Assembly (NCBI GenBank): GCA_948468385.1
Contig: CAOKHZ010000030.1
Coordinates: forward strand, 1-49,498
Source: an uncultured Faecalicatena sp.
GTDB lineage: Bacteria > Bacillota > Clostridia > Lachnospirales > Lachnospiraceae
Length of the DNA stretch: 49,498 nt
Direction: 5' to 3'
Within the stretch, counting starts at the first letter, position 1, and every line of letters begins with the position of its first letter. Under the pieces are notes generated by a model. That model saw only the letters and a list, made by a program, of their open reading frames with translations, ran no database searches and was not told where the DNA came from. The position numbers were made by a program, and so were the translations under genes. Below, piece after piece: positions 35,601-44,079 of the stretch.

Positions 35601-37521
35601 ATACGTCCAGTTCCGCTTCTTGTGCATTATCATAGATAAAGGCACGTCTCGGTGGCACCTCCGTCCCCATCAACATCTCCGTGACAGAAGAGGCCATGCG
35701 GGCATCCTCGATTTCTACCAGCTTCAAGATCCGCGTCTCGGGATCGAGCGTCGTCTCCCAAAGCTGCTGCGCGTCCATCTCGCCCAGGCCTTTGTAACGC
35801 TGCAAAGTAAAGTTTCCGTCATGCGTCTTGCGGTAACGTTCCAGAGCCGCGTCGTCGTAAAGGTACTCCTCCTCGCCCTTCTTCGGCATTGCCTTGTAAA
35901 GCGGCGGCATGGCGATGTAAACGTGCCCTTCATATATCAATTCCGGCATGAACCGGTAAAACAACGTCAAAAGCAACGTGGAAATATGCGCGCCGTCCAC
36001 GTCGGCATCGGCCATGATGATAATCTTGTCATAACGCAATTTCGTGATGTCGAAGTCATTTCCATACCCTTCGGAAAACCCACAGCCAAAAGCGTTAATC
36101 ATCGTCTTGATTTCGGCGTTGGCCAGCACCTTGTCGATGCTTGCCTTCTCCACGTTCAAAATCTTTCCCCGAATGGGCAAAATCGCCTGATAATTGCGGT
36201 CGCGGGCCGTCTTCGCCGATCCCCCGGCCGAATCTCCCTCGACGATGAAGATCTCGCATCTCTTCGGGTCGCGGCTCTCGCAATTGGCCAGCTTGCCGTT
36301 GCTGTCAAAAGAATATTTCTGCTTCGTCAAGAGGTTCGTCTTCGCCTTTTCTTCTGTCTTTCGAATCTTCGCCGCCTTTTCCGCGCTCGAAAGCACCGTC
36401 TTTAACACGTCCAAATTCCGGTCAAAATACAACGTGATTTCATCCCCGGTCACCTTCCCGGCCGCCTTGGCCGCGTCGGGATTGTCAAGCTTTGTCTTGG
36501 TCTGTCCCTCGAAACGCGGGTCGGGGTGTTTGATGGAGACGATTGCCGTCATACCGTTTCGAATGTCCGCACCGGTGAAATTGGCATCCTTCTCTTTCAA
36601 TATGCCCAATTCCCTCGCGTATTGATTCATCACCGTCGTAAACGTCGTCTTGAACCCGGTCAGGTGCGTACCGCCCTCTGAATTGAAAATATTATTACAA
36701 AAGCCGAGGACGTTCTCATGAAACTCGTTGACGTACTGGAACACCCCCTCGACCTCGATACCTTCCGACTCCCCCTTGAAATAGACCGGCTCGTGCAAGG
36801 CCTCCTTGCTGGCGTTTAGTTCCTTGATAAACCCGCGGATGCCGTCCGGCTCATGGTACTCGACATGCTCCGCCACCGACCCTCGCTTGTCGTCAAAAAT
36901 AATCGTCAGCTCCGGATTCAAGTAGGCGGTCTCGTGCATCCGGCTTTTGACTTCTTCCGCACGGAACTTCGTCTTTTCAAATATCGTGTCATCCGGCAGG
37001 AAACTGACCTTCGTCCCGGTCTTCCTCGTCTTACCCACCACTGGAAGAAGCCCGTCCTCCAGCTCGATGACCGGGATGCCCTTCTCATAAGCGTCATGGT
37101 GGATGGCGCCTTCCCGGCTAATCCACACGTCCATCCTCGCAGAAAGGGCATTCACCACCGATGAGCCGACGCCGTGCAGGCCGCCGCTGGTCTTATAGGC
37201 CGAGTCGTCAAACTTTCCTCCCGCGTGCAGCGTCGTATAGACCAATCTGGCCGCGGAAACGCCTTTCTGGTGCATTCCCACCGGCACGCCACGCCCGTTG
37301 TCCTCGACGGTCGCGGAACCGTCCTTCTCCAGCGTCACGTGAATCTCCGAACAATGTCCCGCCAAATGCTCGTCCACCGCGTTGTCCACGATTTCATAAA
37401 TCAAATGATTCAAGCCTTTCGTGGACACGCTGCCGATATACATCCCGGGACGCTTCCTGACCGCCTCGAGCCCTTCCAAAACCGCAATGCTGTCTGCATC
37501 GTATGTATTCTTCTTTGACAT
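35599..37521 (-). CDS. parE: Type IIA topoisomerase ATPase subunit, ParE/GyrB-like
   Basis: 640 aa, ATPase partner of the downstream ParC-like subunit. GHKL ATP-binding motifs EIVDNAVDE, DNGRGVPVG and GGLHGVGSSVVNAL; Toprim motifs IVEGDSAGG and DADVDGAHI; then QRYKGLGEMDAQQLW near the C terminus. ParE and GyrB are hard to tell apart by sequence, and the call rests on the missing GyrA box in its partner. GGAGAGG precedes the ATG. The TGA stop belongs to a family B repeat. The leader carries a family A fragment. Confidence 0.88.
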   Translation of the reverse strand: MSKKNTYDADSIAVLEGLEAVRKRPGMYIGSVSTKGLNHLIYEIVDNAVDEHLAGHCSEIHVTLEKDGSATVEDNGRGVPVGMHQKGVSAARLVYTTLHAGGKFDDSAYKTSGGLHGVGSSVVNALSARMDVWISREGAIHHDAYEKGIPVIELEDGLLPVVGKTRKTGTKVSFLPDDTIFEKTKFRAEEVKSRMHETAYLNPELTIIFDDKRGSVAEHVEYHEPDGIRGFIKELNASKEALHEPVYFKGESEGIEVEGVFQYVNEFHENVLGFCNNIFNSEGGTHLTGFKTTFTTVMNQYARELGILKEKDANFTGADIRNGMTAIVSIKHPDPRFEGQTKTKLDNPDAAKAAGKVTGDEITLYFDRNLDVLKTVLSSAEKAAKIRKTEEKAKTNLLTKQKYSFDSNGKLANCESRDPKRCEIFIVEGDSAGGSAKTARDRNYQAILPIRGKILNVEKASIDKVLANAEIKTMINAFGCGFSEGYGNDFDITKLRYDKIIIMADADVDGAHISTLLLTLFYRFMPELIYEGHVYIAMPPLYKAMPKKGEEEYLYDDAALERYRKTHDGNFTLQRYKGLGEMDAQQLWETTLDPETRILKLVEIEDARMASSVTEMLMGTEVPPRRAFIYDNAQEAELDV

Positions 37522-37548
37522 AAAAACCTCTCCTCATATTTGTGTTTG

Positions 37549-37567
37549 TGATACCAGGGTCAAAAGG
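37549..37567. repeat. Repeat family A fragment in parE leader
   Basis: TGATACCAGGGTCAAAAGG joins the two signature boxes of the family directly, about 28 nt before the parE start. Confidence 0.65.
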
Positions 37568-37618
37568 TATCTGATACACGAATCGCTCCGTGCAAACGCA
37601 CGCTCATAATTCTAAAAC

Positions 37619-37648
37619 ATATTAACACAAAGTATGCCGGGTTTTCAA
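37619..37648 (-). promoter_or_regulatory. Sigma-A promoter for parE-parC
   Basis: TTGAAA (37643-37648) and TAATAT (37619-37624), 18-bp spacer. The leader has a CGTGC/GCACG hairpin and the family A fragment. Confidence 0.65.
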
Positions 37649-37714
37649 CATTTATTTTCCATTCCCCATGCATGCCCGCTTTGAATCCTGATATATGCGC
37701 ATCCCTCAAGAACC

Positions 37715-38893
37715 TCATTCCATCACCACGTGATAAAGTGTTTCCGCCAACACCTCCATCGCGTTTCGCATTTCCTCCACCGTGTTAGTCTGCGCCCCCG
37801 CCTCGATAAGCAGCGACTTTGGCATCAAATGGAGGTTATAACGATACCCGCGCAGGTAAATGCGCCGCGCGAATCCCGGATACATCGTCTCCGAGGCAAT
37901 CTGCATCTGCAGGGAAAACGCCAGATTATCCTGAATGTACGGATTATAAAGGTAAGCAATGTCCCCGTTCGTGCGCGTACGGCTCAACCCGTTAAAATAC
38001 ATGATTCTCGCCGTCGGCTTGCCACCCACTTCCGTCACCAGGTGTACGTCGTCGGCCACCCCGTCCCGGTGCAGGTCAATCACGACCTGGATGGAAGGGT
38101 TGGCCTCCAGAATTGGCCGTATGGCCGCCTCCGCGTTCTCATAGGCATGACTTCTGTCCAATTTTCCATCTATGATGTCATACACGCCCGTGTCATGGAT
38201 CGTGTAAATCCCCTTGGCATTCAAAAGCTGGGTCAGATACTCTCCCACCCCGACGATGCTCGTGCTCTCGTCCCCCGGCACGGAGTCCACAAACGTTTCC
38301 TGCGAATGGGAATGAAAAATGAGAATTTTCGGTCCCTCCACGCTATTGTCAATCTTCATGCTGCGTCCCAATAGATCATCGGCATTCAACTGATCCGCCC
38401 CAATCATGGTGGAACTGTCCACGATATAAAAATTATTAATCAAATAGTCAAAATCCCGCAGCCGCTCGATTGACATGTCAAGCGTTGGCGTCCCTTGTGC
38501 CGGAACGACATTTTCCACCGGGGCCGTCTGATTCACCAGGTTGCCGTTCGCGTCAACCTGATTCTCGTCATTCGCCTGGTTTTCCAATATTTTCGCTATG
38601 GTTTCGTCGTCCTCCATCGCGTCATTGTAAGTCACACGGCTCTCCAGGTAACCGGAAAAAGGGAGCATGCCGAACGCCTGCTCAACCAGCCAGTTCTGAC
38701 TCTGCGTATATGAAGTCGGTCCCTTGTAAGTCAGAACCGGCAGGTACATGTCGGCCGCCGCCTGATTTAGCCCCCGCTGAATCTGATTCCTCCACGTCCA
38801 CGCGCTGCCTGCAGGATTTTCATATAATAAATACGCGCACACGAGGCATAACGTCAGAATGCAGATGATGCGGCTCTTTTTTTCTTGTTCCAT
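37715..38893 (-). CDS. spoIIP: Stage II sporulation protein P
   Basis: 392 aa. Peptidoglycan amidase that, with SpoIID and SpoIIM, drives septal thinning and engulfment. A signal anchor at about 6-24 (RIICILTLCLVCAYLLYEN) is followed by a linker of about 150 residues. The amidase domain begins at ILIFHSHSQETF with the zinc-site histidine and glutamate, continues through VVIDLHRDGV, and ends with the conserved SLLIEAGAQTNTVEEM. It follows gpr, as in Bacillus. GGGGGGAG lies before the ATG. A sigma-E-like -10 CATACAAA is seen at 38924-38931 with a weak -35. Confidence 0.93.
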   Translation of the reverse strand: MEQEKKSRIICILTLCLVCAYLLYENPAGSAWTWRNQIQRGLNQAAADMYLPVLTYKGPTSYTQSQNWLVEQAFGMLPFSGYLESRVTYNDAMEDDETIAKILENQANDENQVDANGNLVNQTAPVENVVPAQGTPTLDMSIERLRDFDYLINNFYIVDSSTMIGADQLNADDLLGRSMKIDNSVEGPKILIFHSHSQETFVDSVPGDESTSIVGVGEYLTQLLNAKGIYTIHDTGVYDIIDGKLDRSHAYENAEAAIRPILEANPSIQVVIDLHRDGVADDVHLVTEVGGKPTARIMYFNGLSRTRTNGDIAYLYNPYIQDNLAFSLQMQIASETMYPGFARRIYLRGYRYNLHLMPKSLLIEAGAQTNTVEEMRNAMEVLAETLYHVVME

Positions 38894-38923
38894 CCAAAAC
38901 TCCCCCCGTGTCCCGAATATTTA

Positions 38924-38951
38924 TTTGTATGATACCAGGGGCAAAATACCT
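38924..38951 (-). promoter_or_regulatory. Possible sigma-E promoter for spoIIP
   Basis: CATACAAA (38924-38931) matches seven of eight positions of the sigma-E -10 consensus CATACAHT. AGGTATT at 38945-38951 is a poor -35 at 13 bp. It lies inside a family A repeat. SpoIIP is sigma-E-dependent in Bacillus. Confidence 0.3.
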
Positions 38952-38976
38952 TTTGCCCCAACATCATTTGTATGAA
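38930..38976. repeat. Repeat family A element with perfect hairpin
   Basis: TATGATACCA, then GGGGCAAAA and TTTTGCCCC arms around a 4-nt loop, then AACATCATTTGTATG. It lies between gpr and spoIIP and could act as a partial terminator. Confidence 0.75.
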
Positions 38977-38989
38977 AAAAAAATGATTC

Positions 38990-39994
38990 CTATGCATTGG
39001 TAAACAACATATTTAATGCTTCCGATATCGTGTAGCTGATTTGCTTCACCAACTCGTCCTCGTCCTTCGGTGTCACGAACATCCCGTTCAAATGGGGGGA
39101 AATCAATTCCTTGACAAGTTCGTATTTTTCCGCGTTGTTATAAGTTCGCAAGACGTCGCCGACCCCCTTTAGCACGTTCGACGTCTCCAGGGCATCAATC
39201 AAATTTTCCATCGTGTCATTGACGATGGTCGCCGCGTCCACGACCGTCGGCACGCCGATGCCAATCACCGGCACGCCAAGGGATTCCTCCGTCAGCCCGT
39301 TTCTATGGTTTCCCACTCCCGACCCCGGATGGATTCCCGTGTCCGCCACCTGAATCGTGCGGTTTAGGCGCTTGCTGTTACGAGCCGCCAGCGCGTCAAT
39401 CGCCACCACCACGTCCGGCTTCGTTTCCTCCACGATTCCCTTCACGATTTCCATCGTCTCCATGCCCGTCTGCCCCATGACACCCGGAACGATGGCACTG
39501 ACCAACTTGGCATGTTCCATTCCCATCGCATATTTCCCATATTCCTTCACGATATGGCGCGTCACGCAAAGATTGTCCGCCACGTACGGCCCCAGCGCGT
39601 CGGGGGTCACCTGGCGGTTGCCCAGTCCCACGACGAGGACGGAAATGTCCATATCCTCCAGCTTGGGCGTTTCCTCGCCCTTTTCACCTTTTTCGGCACA
39701 CTTGTTTTCTACCAGCATGCGGATATAGTCCGCCAGTTTTTCAGAAATTTCCCGATGATAGTCCTCGTCCGGAACCGCCAGGTTCGGAGCCTCCAATGTC
39801 AGGTACGCGCCAACCGGCTTGCCCATGCTCTTCGCACCGTTCTCCGTCTCAATGAGCACCTTCGTGATGCGCATCTCACGCTCCTCGTCATATTCTTCCT
39901 CAAGAACGACCCCCGCAATCTCCACATTGTCAGACTCAAATCGCTCCTTCTCCTCCAACGCCAAATCCGTGCGCACACTATACTTCTCCAACAT
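38990..39994 (-). CDS. gpr: GPR endopeptidase (germination protease)
   Basis: 334 aa. Made as a zymogen in the forespore and activated late; degrades small acid-soluble spore proteins at germination. The N terminus contains YSVRTDLALEE, similar to the autoprocessing site of characterised GPR and to its substrate site. Core motifs are VVGLGNRQVTPDALGP, PGVMGQTGMET, DALAARNSKRLNRTIQ and GIHPGSGVGNHR. The ATG at 39994 follows GAGGAG by 6 nt; an ATG 8 codons upstream has no site. Divergent from rpsT with a family A element between them. I could not find a convincing forespore promoter. Confidence 0.95.
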   Translation of the reverse strand: MLEKYSVRTDLALEEKERFESDNVEIAGVVLEEEYDEEREMRITKVLIETENGAKSMGKPVGAYLTLEAPNLAVPDEDYHREISEKLADYIRMLVENKCAEKGEKGEETPKLEDMDISVLVVGLGNRQVTPDALGPYVADNLCVTRHIVKEYGKYAMGMEHAKLVSAIVPGVMGQTGMETMEIVKGIVEETKPDVVVAIDALAARNSKRLNRTIQVADTGIHPGSGVGNHRNGLTEESLGVPVIGIGVPTVVDAATIVNDTMENLIDALETSNVLKGVGDVLRTYNNAEKYELVKELISPHLNGMFVTPKDEDELVKQISYTISEALNMLFTNA

Positions 39995-40032
39995 GTCCAC
40001 TCCTCGCTTTCCGGTCAAACCATGACGGTTGA

Positions 40033-40196
40033 TGATACCACGGATTGCTCCGCACTTCGTGCTTTCACAATCCTAAAACACCTCAAATCCGTCCATTTTC
40101 CAGGTCAAAAATGGCTGCTTTTCAGTGTCTGGCGGGTCTCAAAGCCATGCTTTTTCATGCAAGCATGAAAAACATGGCCTTTTGACCCTGGTATCA
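40033..40196. repeat. Composite repeat family A element with long hairpin
   Basis: Inverted ends TGATACCA (40033-40040) and TGGTATCA (40189-40196). The right half folds on itself: GGGTCTCAAAG and CCATGCTTTTTCATGC pair with GCATGAAAAACATGG and CTTTTGACCC, with small bulges. The left half contains GGATTGCTCCGCACTTCGTG, whose complement forms part of the element at 44015-44063. Confidence 0.75.
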
Positions 40197-40229
40197 TCAT
40201 ATTTTTAACAATTTTTTCGGAAATATGTA

Positions 40230-40258
40230 TTGACAAGTTTTAACTGTTGGCATAAAAT
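40230..40258 (+). promoter_or_regulatory. Sigma-A promoter for rpsT
   Basis: TTGACA (40230-40235) and TAAAAT (40253-40258), 17-bp spacer. The leader of about 130 nt contains GAATTGCAATTC and CAATTACAATTG close to the ribosome site, which might hide it. Confidence 0.85.
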
Positions 40259-40393
40259 GAATGAGTATGTTCCGACGTTTTGTCCGTGTCCGAATTCGCC
40301 GGGACGAAGTAAAATACGGTTCCTTGCTTCGGTAATGCAACCGAATTTACATGAATATGAATTGCAATTCAATTACAATTGGAGGTGTACGAG

Positions 40394-40657
40394 TTGGCTA
40401 ACATTAAATCCGCTAAGAAGAGAATTTTGGTAAACGAGACAAAGGCCGCGAGAAACAAGGCAATCAAGTCCAGGGTAAAGACTTCCGTGAAGAAGGTCGA
40501 AGCCGCGGTTGCGGCAAAGGACGCAGAGACCGCGAAGACGGCTTTAAAAGCCGCCATTTCGGAGATCAGCAAGGCTGGCGGCAAAGGGGTTTATCACAAA
40601 AATACCGTTGCCAGAAAGATTTCTCGTCTGGCCAAGGCCGTCAACGGCATTGCATAA
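40394..40657 (+). CDS. rpsT: 30S ribosomal protein S20, TTG start
   Basis: 87 aa, the normal length, starting MANIKSAKKRILVNETKAAR. Binds 16S rRNA early in 30S assembly. The TTG at 40394 is preceded by GGAGG with an 8-nt gap; the in-frame TTG at 40379 is part of that site. A UUG start with a long leader recalls E. coli, where S20 represses its own translation. Divergent from gpr as in Bacillus. Confidence 0.97.
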   Translation: MANIKSAKKRILVNETKAARNKAIKSRVKTSVKKVEAAVAAKDAETAKTALKAAISEISKAGGKGVYHKNTVARKISRLAKAVNGIA

Positions 40658-40675
40658 ACATGGATAGACGTAATT

Positions 40676-40716
40676 AAAAGAAGTATCCGCTTCCGTCATG
40701 GTGGATACTTCTTTTG
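40676..40716. terminator. Bidirectional terminator between rpsT and the 154-aa gene
   Basis: AAAAGAAGTATCC and GGATACTTCTTTT arms (13 bp) with a 14-nt loop; T runs follow on both strands. Confidence 0.9.
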
Positions 40717-40745
40717 TTTCTTACGTCCCAGAGAGGTGCCCCTTT

Positions 40746-41210
40746 TCAATCCACCTCGTCTTGTTTACTTCTTTTATCATAATACTCTGCAATCAACCGT
40801 ATTAATTTTTCTTCCAAATCAAATTCTTTCTCAATTTCTTCCACTGACTTCCCCTCTATGCAATGACTCTGATATACCAATGATGCCAGCTCGCATGCTT
40901 GCACAATCAATCCACCAATCATTTTCCCCATAAGATCATTATACTCTATTACATTAGGATTCAGTTCCACTCCAGAATCATCCAAAATTTTAGAAAATTT
41001 TGTTTCATCCAACCGTCCGGCATCCTTATTCAGATTTTCCTCCATAAACTTTAAAAGTAACTCTTGTTCCTGCCCCGGCATCCTTGCATACAACCATATC
41101 ATTTGTACAAATATGGGTGGCACATCCGATGGTAACGGCGGCAATTGTATATATTCCGTTTTCACCTTAACACTCCTCCCTTTCTCATCCTCGACAACCT
41201 TTTCTATCAT
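40746..41210 (-). CDS. Hypothetical protein of the accessory patch
   Basis: 154 aa, soluble, mostly helical and acidic, with lower GC than its neighbours. It contains PPLPSDVPPIFVQMIWLYAR and a C-terminal part (EGKSVEEIEKEFDLEEKLI) that resembles a small helical module. No family is recognised. GGGAGG is at the right distance from the ATG. It has a near-perfect promoter whose spacer is a palindromic operator, and is divergent from a ribbon-helix-helix gene that is the likely regulator. Low GC and lack of housekeeping context suggest acquisition. Confidence 0.7.
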   Translation of the reverse strand: MIEKVVEDEKGRSVKVKTEYIQLPPLPSDVPPIFVQMIWLYARMPGQEQELLLKFMEENLNKDAGRLDETKFSKILDDSGVELNPNVIEYNDLMGKMIGGLIVQACELASLVYQSHCIEGKSVEEIEKEFDLEEKLIRLIAEYYDKRSKQDEVD

Positions 41211-41245
41211 TTGACATACGAATATATTCTCCTATCTTCATTTAA

Positions 41246-41278
41246 AGCATAAAGTGATGTCACTTAACTGTCAAGTGA
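41246..41278 (-). promoter_or_regulatory. Promoter with embedded palindromic operator
   Basis: Minus-strand TTGACA (41269-41274) and TATGCT (41246-41251), 17-bp spacer. The spacer holds AAGTGA (41252-41257) and TCACTT (41260-41265) with two bases between, and a third half-site AAGTGA at 41273-41278 overlaps the -35. GTCACTT and AAGTGAC thus also form a wider inverted pair. The layout suits cooperative binding of a ribbon-helix-helix repressor such as the neighbouring gene product. Confidence 0.7.
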
Positions 41279-41339
41279 CCGTATATATTTCTTCATTCAT
41301 GGTTTAACATAGGATTATCCAAAAATGGAGGATAAGCAA

Positions 41340-41516
41340 ATGGCAACCAACAAGCGAGTATTTACGTTACGCCTTTCCGACGAGGTCTTTGACAAAATCG
41401 GATTTTTGGCAACAAGCGAACATCGTTCAATGACCAATTATATCGAATATGTACTGATTCAGCACTTGGAACAAATAGAAAAAGTACATGGCGAGATAAA
41501 AGTGGAGGAACCATAA
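41340..41516 (+). CDS. Ribbon-helix-helix (Arc-type) DNA-binding protein
   Basis: 58 aa. The short strand RVFTLRLSDEV, helix 1 (FDKIGFLATSEH) and helix 2 (SMTNYIEYVLIQHLEQIEK) give the ribbon-helix-helix fold; the SMTNYI turn corresponds to the conserved start of helix 2. Acts as a dimer with the strand in the major groove. GGAGG lies 8 nt before the ATG. Divergent from the 154-aa gene with the operator between them. An antitoxin role is conceivable, but the neighbour does not look like a known toxin. Confidence 0.85.
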   Translation: MATNKRVFTLRLSDEVFDKIGFLATSEHRSMTNYIEYVLIQHLEQIEKVHGEIKVEEP

Positions 41517-41519
41517 CAA

Positions 41520-41542
41520 GGGACGGCCGCACTAACCGTCCC
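41520..41542 (+). other. Hairpin after the ribbon-helix-helix gene
   Basis: GGGACGG and CCGTCCC, a perfect 7-bp stem with a 9-nt loop, directly after the stop. No T run, so it may be a weak terminator or an mRNA 3' end stabiliser. Confidence 0.5.
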
Positions 41543-41613
41543 CGTCTAATGGTTCGCCCTTTTCCAACACCAAGCAAGGCCCGTATCCGAAATCCGTTAT
41601 CAAACGCCAAACT

Positions 41614-42099
41614 TTACGCCTCATACGGCACCGCCCCCAGCTTTTCCACGAAAAATGCGTTCATCAACCCAAACACCTCGCTGGCGGTACGTGGCGTCAA
41701 AAACCCTTGCTCCGTCACTTTCAGGATGGAATATCCCTCCCGCTCCTCAATTTCGATGTCGAACCATTTCCCTTTCGTCATCCTGCTCTTGTTCGCCGTG
41801 CCTTGTGCAAGCAAATTCACCGCGTCTTCCTGCTCATGATATTTATTTGACAAACAAAGTTCCATCTTTTCCTCGTCAAACTCATAATCCAGACGATCTT
41901 TCTCATTCTTCTGGCACAACATCCCCGCCACTTGCCCCCGCGTATAAGGAACCCGATAAAAATAACTGACCTTCCCCTTTTCACGGGAACGGTTGTGAAT
42001 CCCCCTGGAATACTTGCGCGCGCTGCGCCCATTCGAATACGCGCAAAAAACACAAAACAATATGACGATTATAATCAATAAAATTTCCATCTCTTCCAT
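41614..42099 (-). CDS. Membrane-anchored hypothetical protein
   Basis: 161 aa. One N-terminal helix (EILLIIIVILFCVFCAY), then a basic stretch (RSARKYSRGIHNRSREKGK) and a cytoplasmic alpha/beta-like domain. No family recognised. Two start codons are possible, ATG at 42099 and 42090, inside a small duplication of GGGATGGAAGAGAT that makes the ribosome site ambiguous. It follows ilvC on the same strand beyond a hairpin. Confidence 0.65.
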   Translation of the reverse strand: MEEMEILLIIIVILFCVFCAYSNGRSARKYSRGIHNRSREKGKVSYFYRVPYTRGQVAGMLCQKNEKDRLDYEFDEEKMELCLSNKYHEQEDAVNLLAQGTANKSRMTKGKWFDIEIEEREGYSILKVTEQGFLTPRTASEVFGLMNAFFVEKLGAVPYEA

Positions 42100-42123
42100 C
42101 CCCGATCTCTTCCATCCCGGTTC

Positions 42124-42162
42124 TAAACAAACATGGGCGGCGAGAGTTTCCTCCCACCGCCC
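42124..42162 (-). terminator. Terminator after ilvC
   Basis: GGGCGG and CCGCCC enclose further pairing GGGAG/CTCTC; on the minus strand ATGTTTGTTT follows. The T run is imperfect. Confidence 0.6.
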
Positions 42163-42196
42163 AAAACCGTTTTAGCTGATATTATCCACGGCCACT

Positions 42197-43228
<1,032 letters not shown>

Positions 43229-43337
43229 CTAAATTTTCGTGTCTCATGCGACGGCCTATGCCGCGCAGATTTATAGTTAAAGGATTTCCCTTTAGCCTAC
43301 CGTTTCTTGAAAACCTGCCTGCCAATTTCAAGCGGCC

Positions 43338-43838
43338 TTACTCCAGATACGTGACGCTTCGGATTCCCCTGGACAATCCGGTAATGCCGGTCCTGGCAAG
43401 TTCCAAAATCTCATACCCTTCCAAGAGATTTAAAAACGCCTCCACCTTCGACTGGTTACCCGTCAGTTCAATCATAACGGACTCCTTTTCCACGTCCACG
43501 ATCTTGGCCCGGAAAACGTCGGCAACGGAAATGATTTCCGAGCGCTGCCGTGCGTCGGCACGCACCTTTACCATCACCAGCTCGCGGCAAACCGATTCCC
43601 CGTCCTTGAGCATCTTAATCTCCCGAACGTCCACCAACTTGCGAAGCTGGTTTTCAATCTGCTCCAAAATCAACTCGTCCCCCGTGGCCACCACGGTAAG
43701 CCTCGTAAACCTCGGATCTGCCGTCATCCCCGCCGTAATGCTGTCAATACTGTAACCGCGCCTGCTGAACAATCCGGCAATGCGGCTTAACACGCCCGGA
43801 TTGTTATCCACCAATAAAGAATATACTTGTTTTCTCAC
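43338..43838 (-). CDS. ilvN: Acetolactate synthase small (regulatory) subunit, GTG start
   Basis: 166 aa. Two ACT-type domains; the first starts KQVYSLLVDNNPGVLSRIAGLFSRRGYSIDSI, quoted here only in outline (residues 3-34). It binds valine and gives feedback control and full activity to the large subunit, which is not in the window. The GTG at 43838 follows GGAGGATAAA and gives the expected N terminus. A 27-codon open frame ends one base before the GTG. Confidence 0.95.
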   Translation of the reverse strand: MRKQVYSLLVDNNPGVLSRIAGLFSRRGYSIDSITAGMTADPRFTRLTVVATGDELILEQIENQLRKLVDVREIKMLKDGESVCRELVMVKVRADARQRSEIISVADVFRAKIVDVEKESVMIELTGNQSKVEAFLNLLEGYEILELARTGITGLSRGIRSVTYLE

Positions 43839-43839
43839 T

Positions 43840-43923
43840 TTATCCTCCCGCCTTCCCACGCAGACCTTCGCGACGCTCAAAACCGCCACGCTCCCATAAA
43901 TTCATAATTTCGCCAATCACCAT
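43840..43923 (-). CDS. Possible 27-aa upstream ORF of ilvN
   Basis: ATG at 43923 to TAA at 43840, beginning MVIGEIMNLWERGGFE and ending KAGG; its last codons GGA GGA are the ilvN Shine-Dalgarno site and its stop is one base before the ilvN GTG. Translation would run through the ilvN ribosome site. Its own site is weak (GTGGGTTAC). It has only two isoleucines, one valine and two leucines, so it is not a classical attenuator peptide. Confidence 0.3.
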   Translation of the reverse strand: MVIGEIMNLWERGGFERREGLRGKAGG

Positions 43924-43948
43924 GTAACCCACGCCATGACGAGCCGCA

Positions 43949-43970
43949 AAAACAGAGTGCGTTCTGTTTT
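43949..43970 (-). promoter_or_regulatory. Hairpin at the start of the ilvN transcript
   Basis: AAAACAGA and TCTGTTTT, 8 bp with a 6-nt loop, followed on the minus strand by a T run (TTTTTTGC). The predicted start (about 43966) falls inside the upstream arm, so only the ACAGA part would be in RNA. It could also end galE read-through. Confidence 0.45.
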
Positions 43971-43972
43971 TT

Positions 43973-44001
43973 ATCATAGCAAGTTTCCAGTTATTTGTCA
44001 A
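43973..44001 (-). promoter_or_regulatory. Sigma-A promoter for ilvN-ilvC
   Basis: TTGACA (43996-44001) and TATGAT (43973-43978), 17-bp spacer. Confidence 0.85.
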
Positions 44002-44012
44002 CACAAAAATTT

Positions 44013-44065
44013 AATGATACCAGGATTGCAAGATCACGAAGTGCGGAGCAATCCGTGGTATCATT
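44013..44065. repeat. Repeat family A element, compact hairpin form
   Basis: AATGATACCA and TGGTATCATT ends (10 bp, perfect) enclose GGATTGC/GCAATCC and a loop with ATCACGAAGTGCGGA. It lies between galE and the ilvN promoter. Confidence 0.8.
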
Positions 44066-44079
44066 GGAATCGAAACGTC

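Noticed and set aside
39995-40130. Forespore promoter for gpr
   Set aside because: GTATC is followed by no acceptable -10 at sigma-F or sigma-G spacing; left unassigned.
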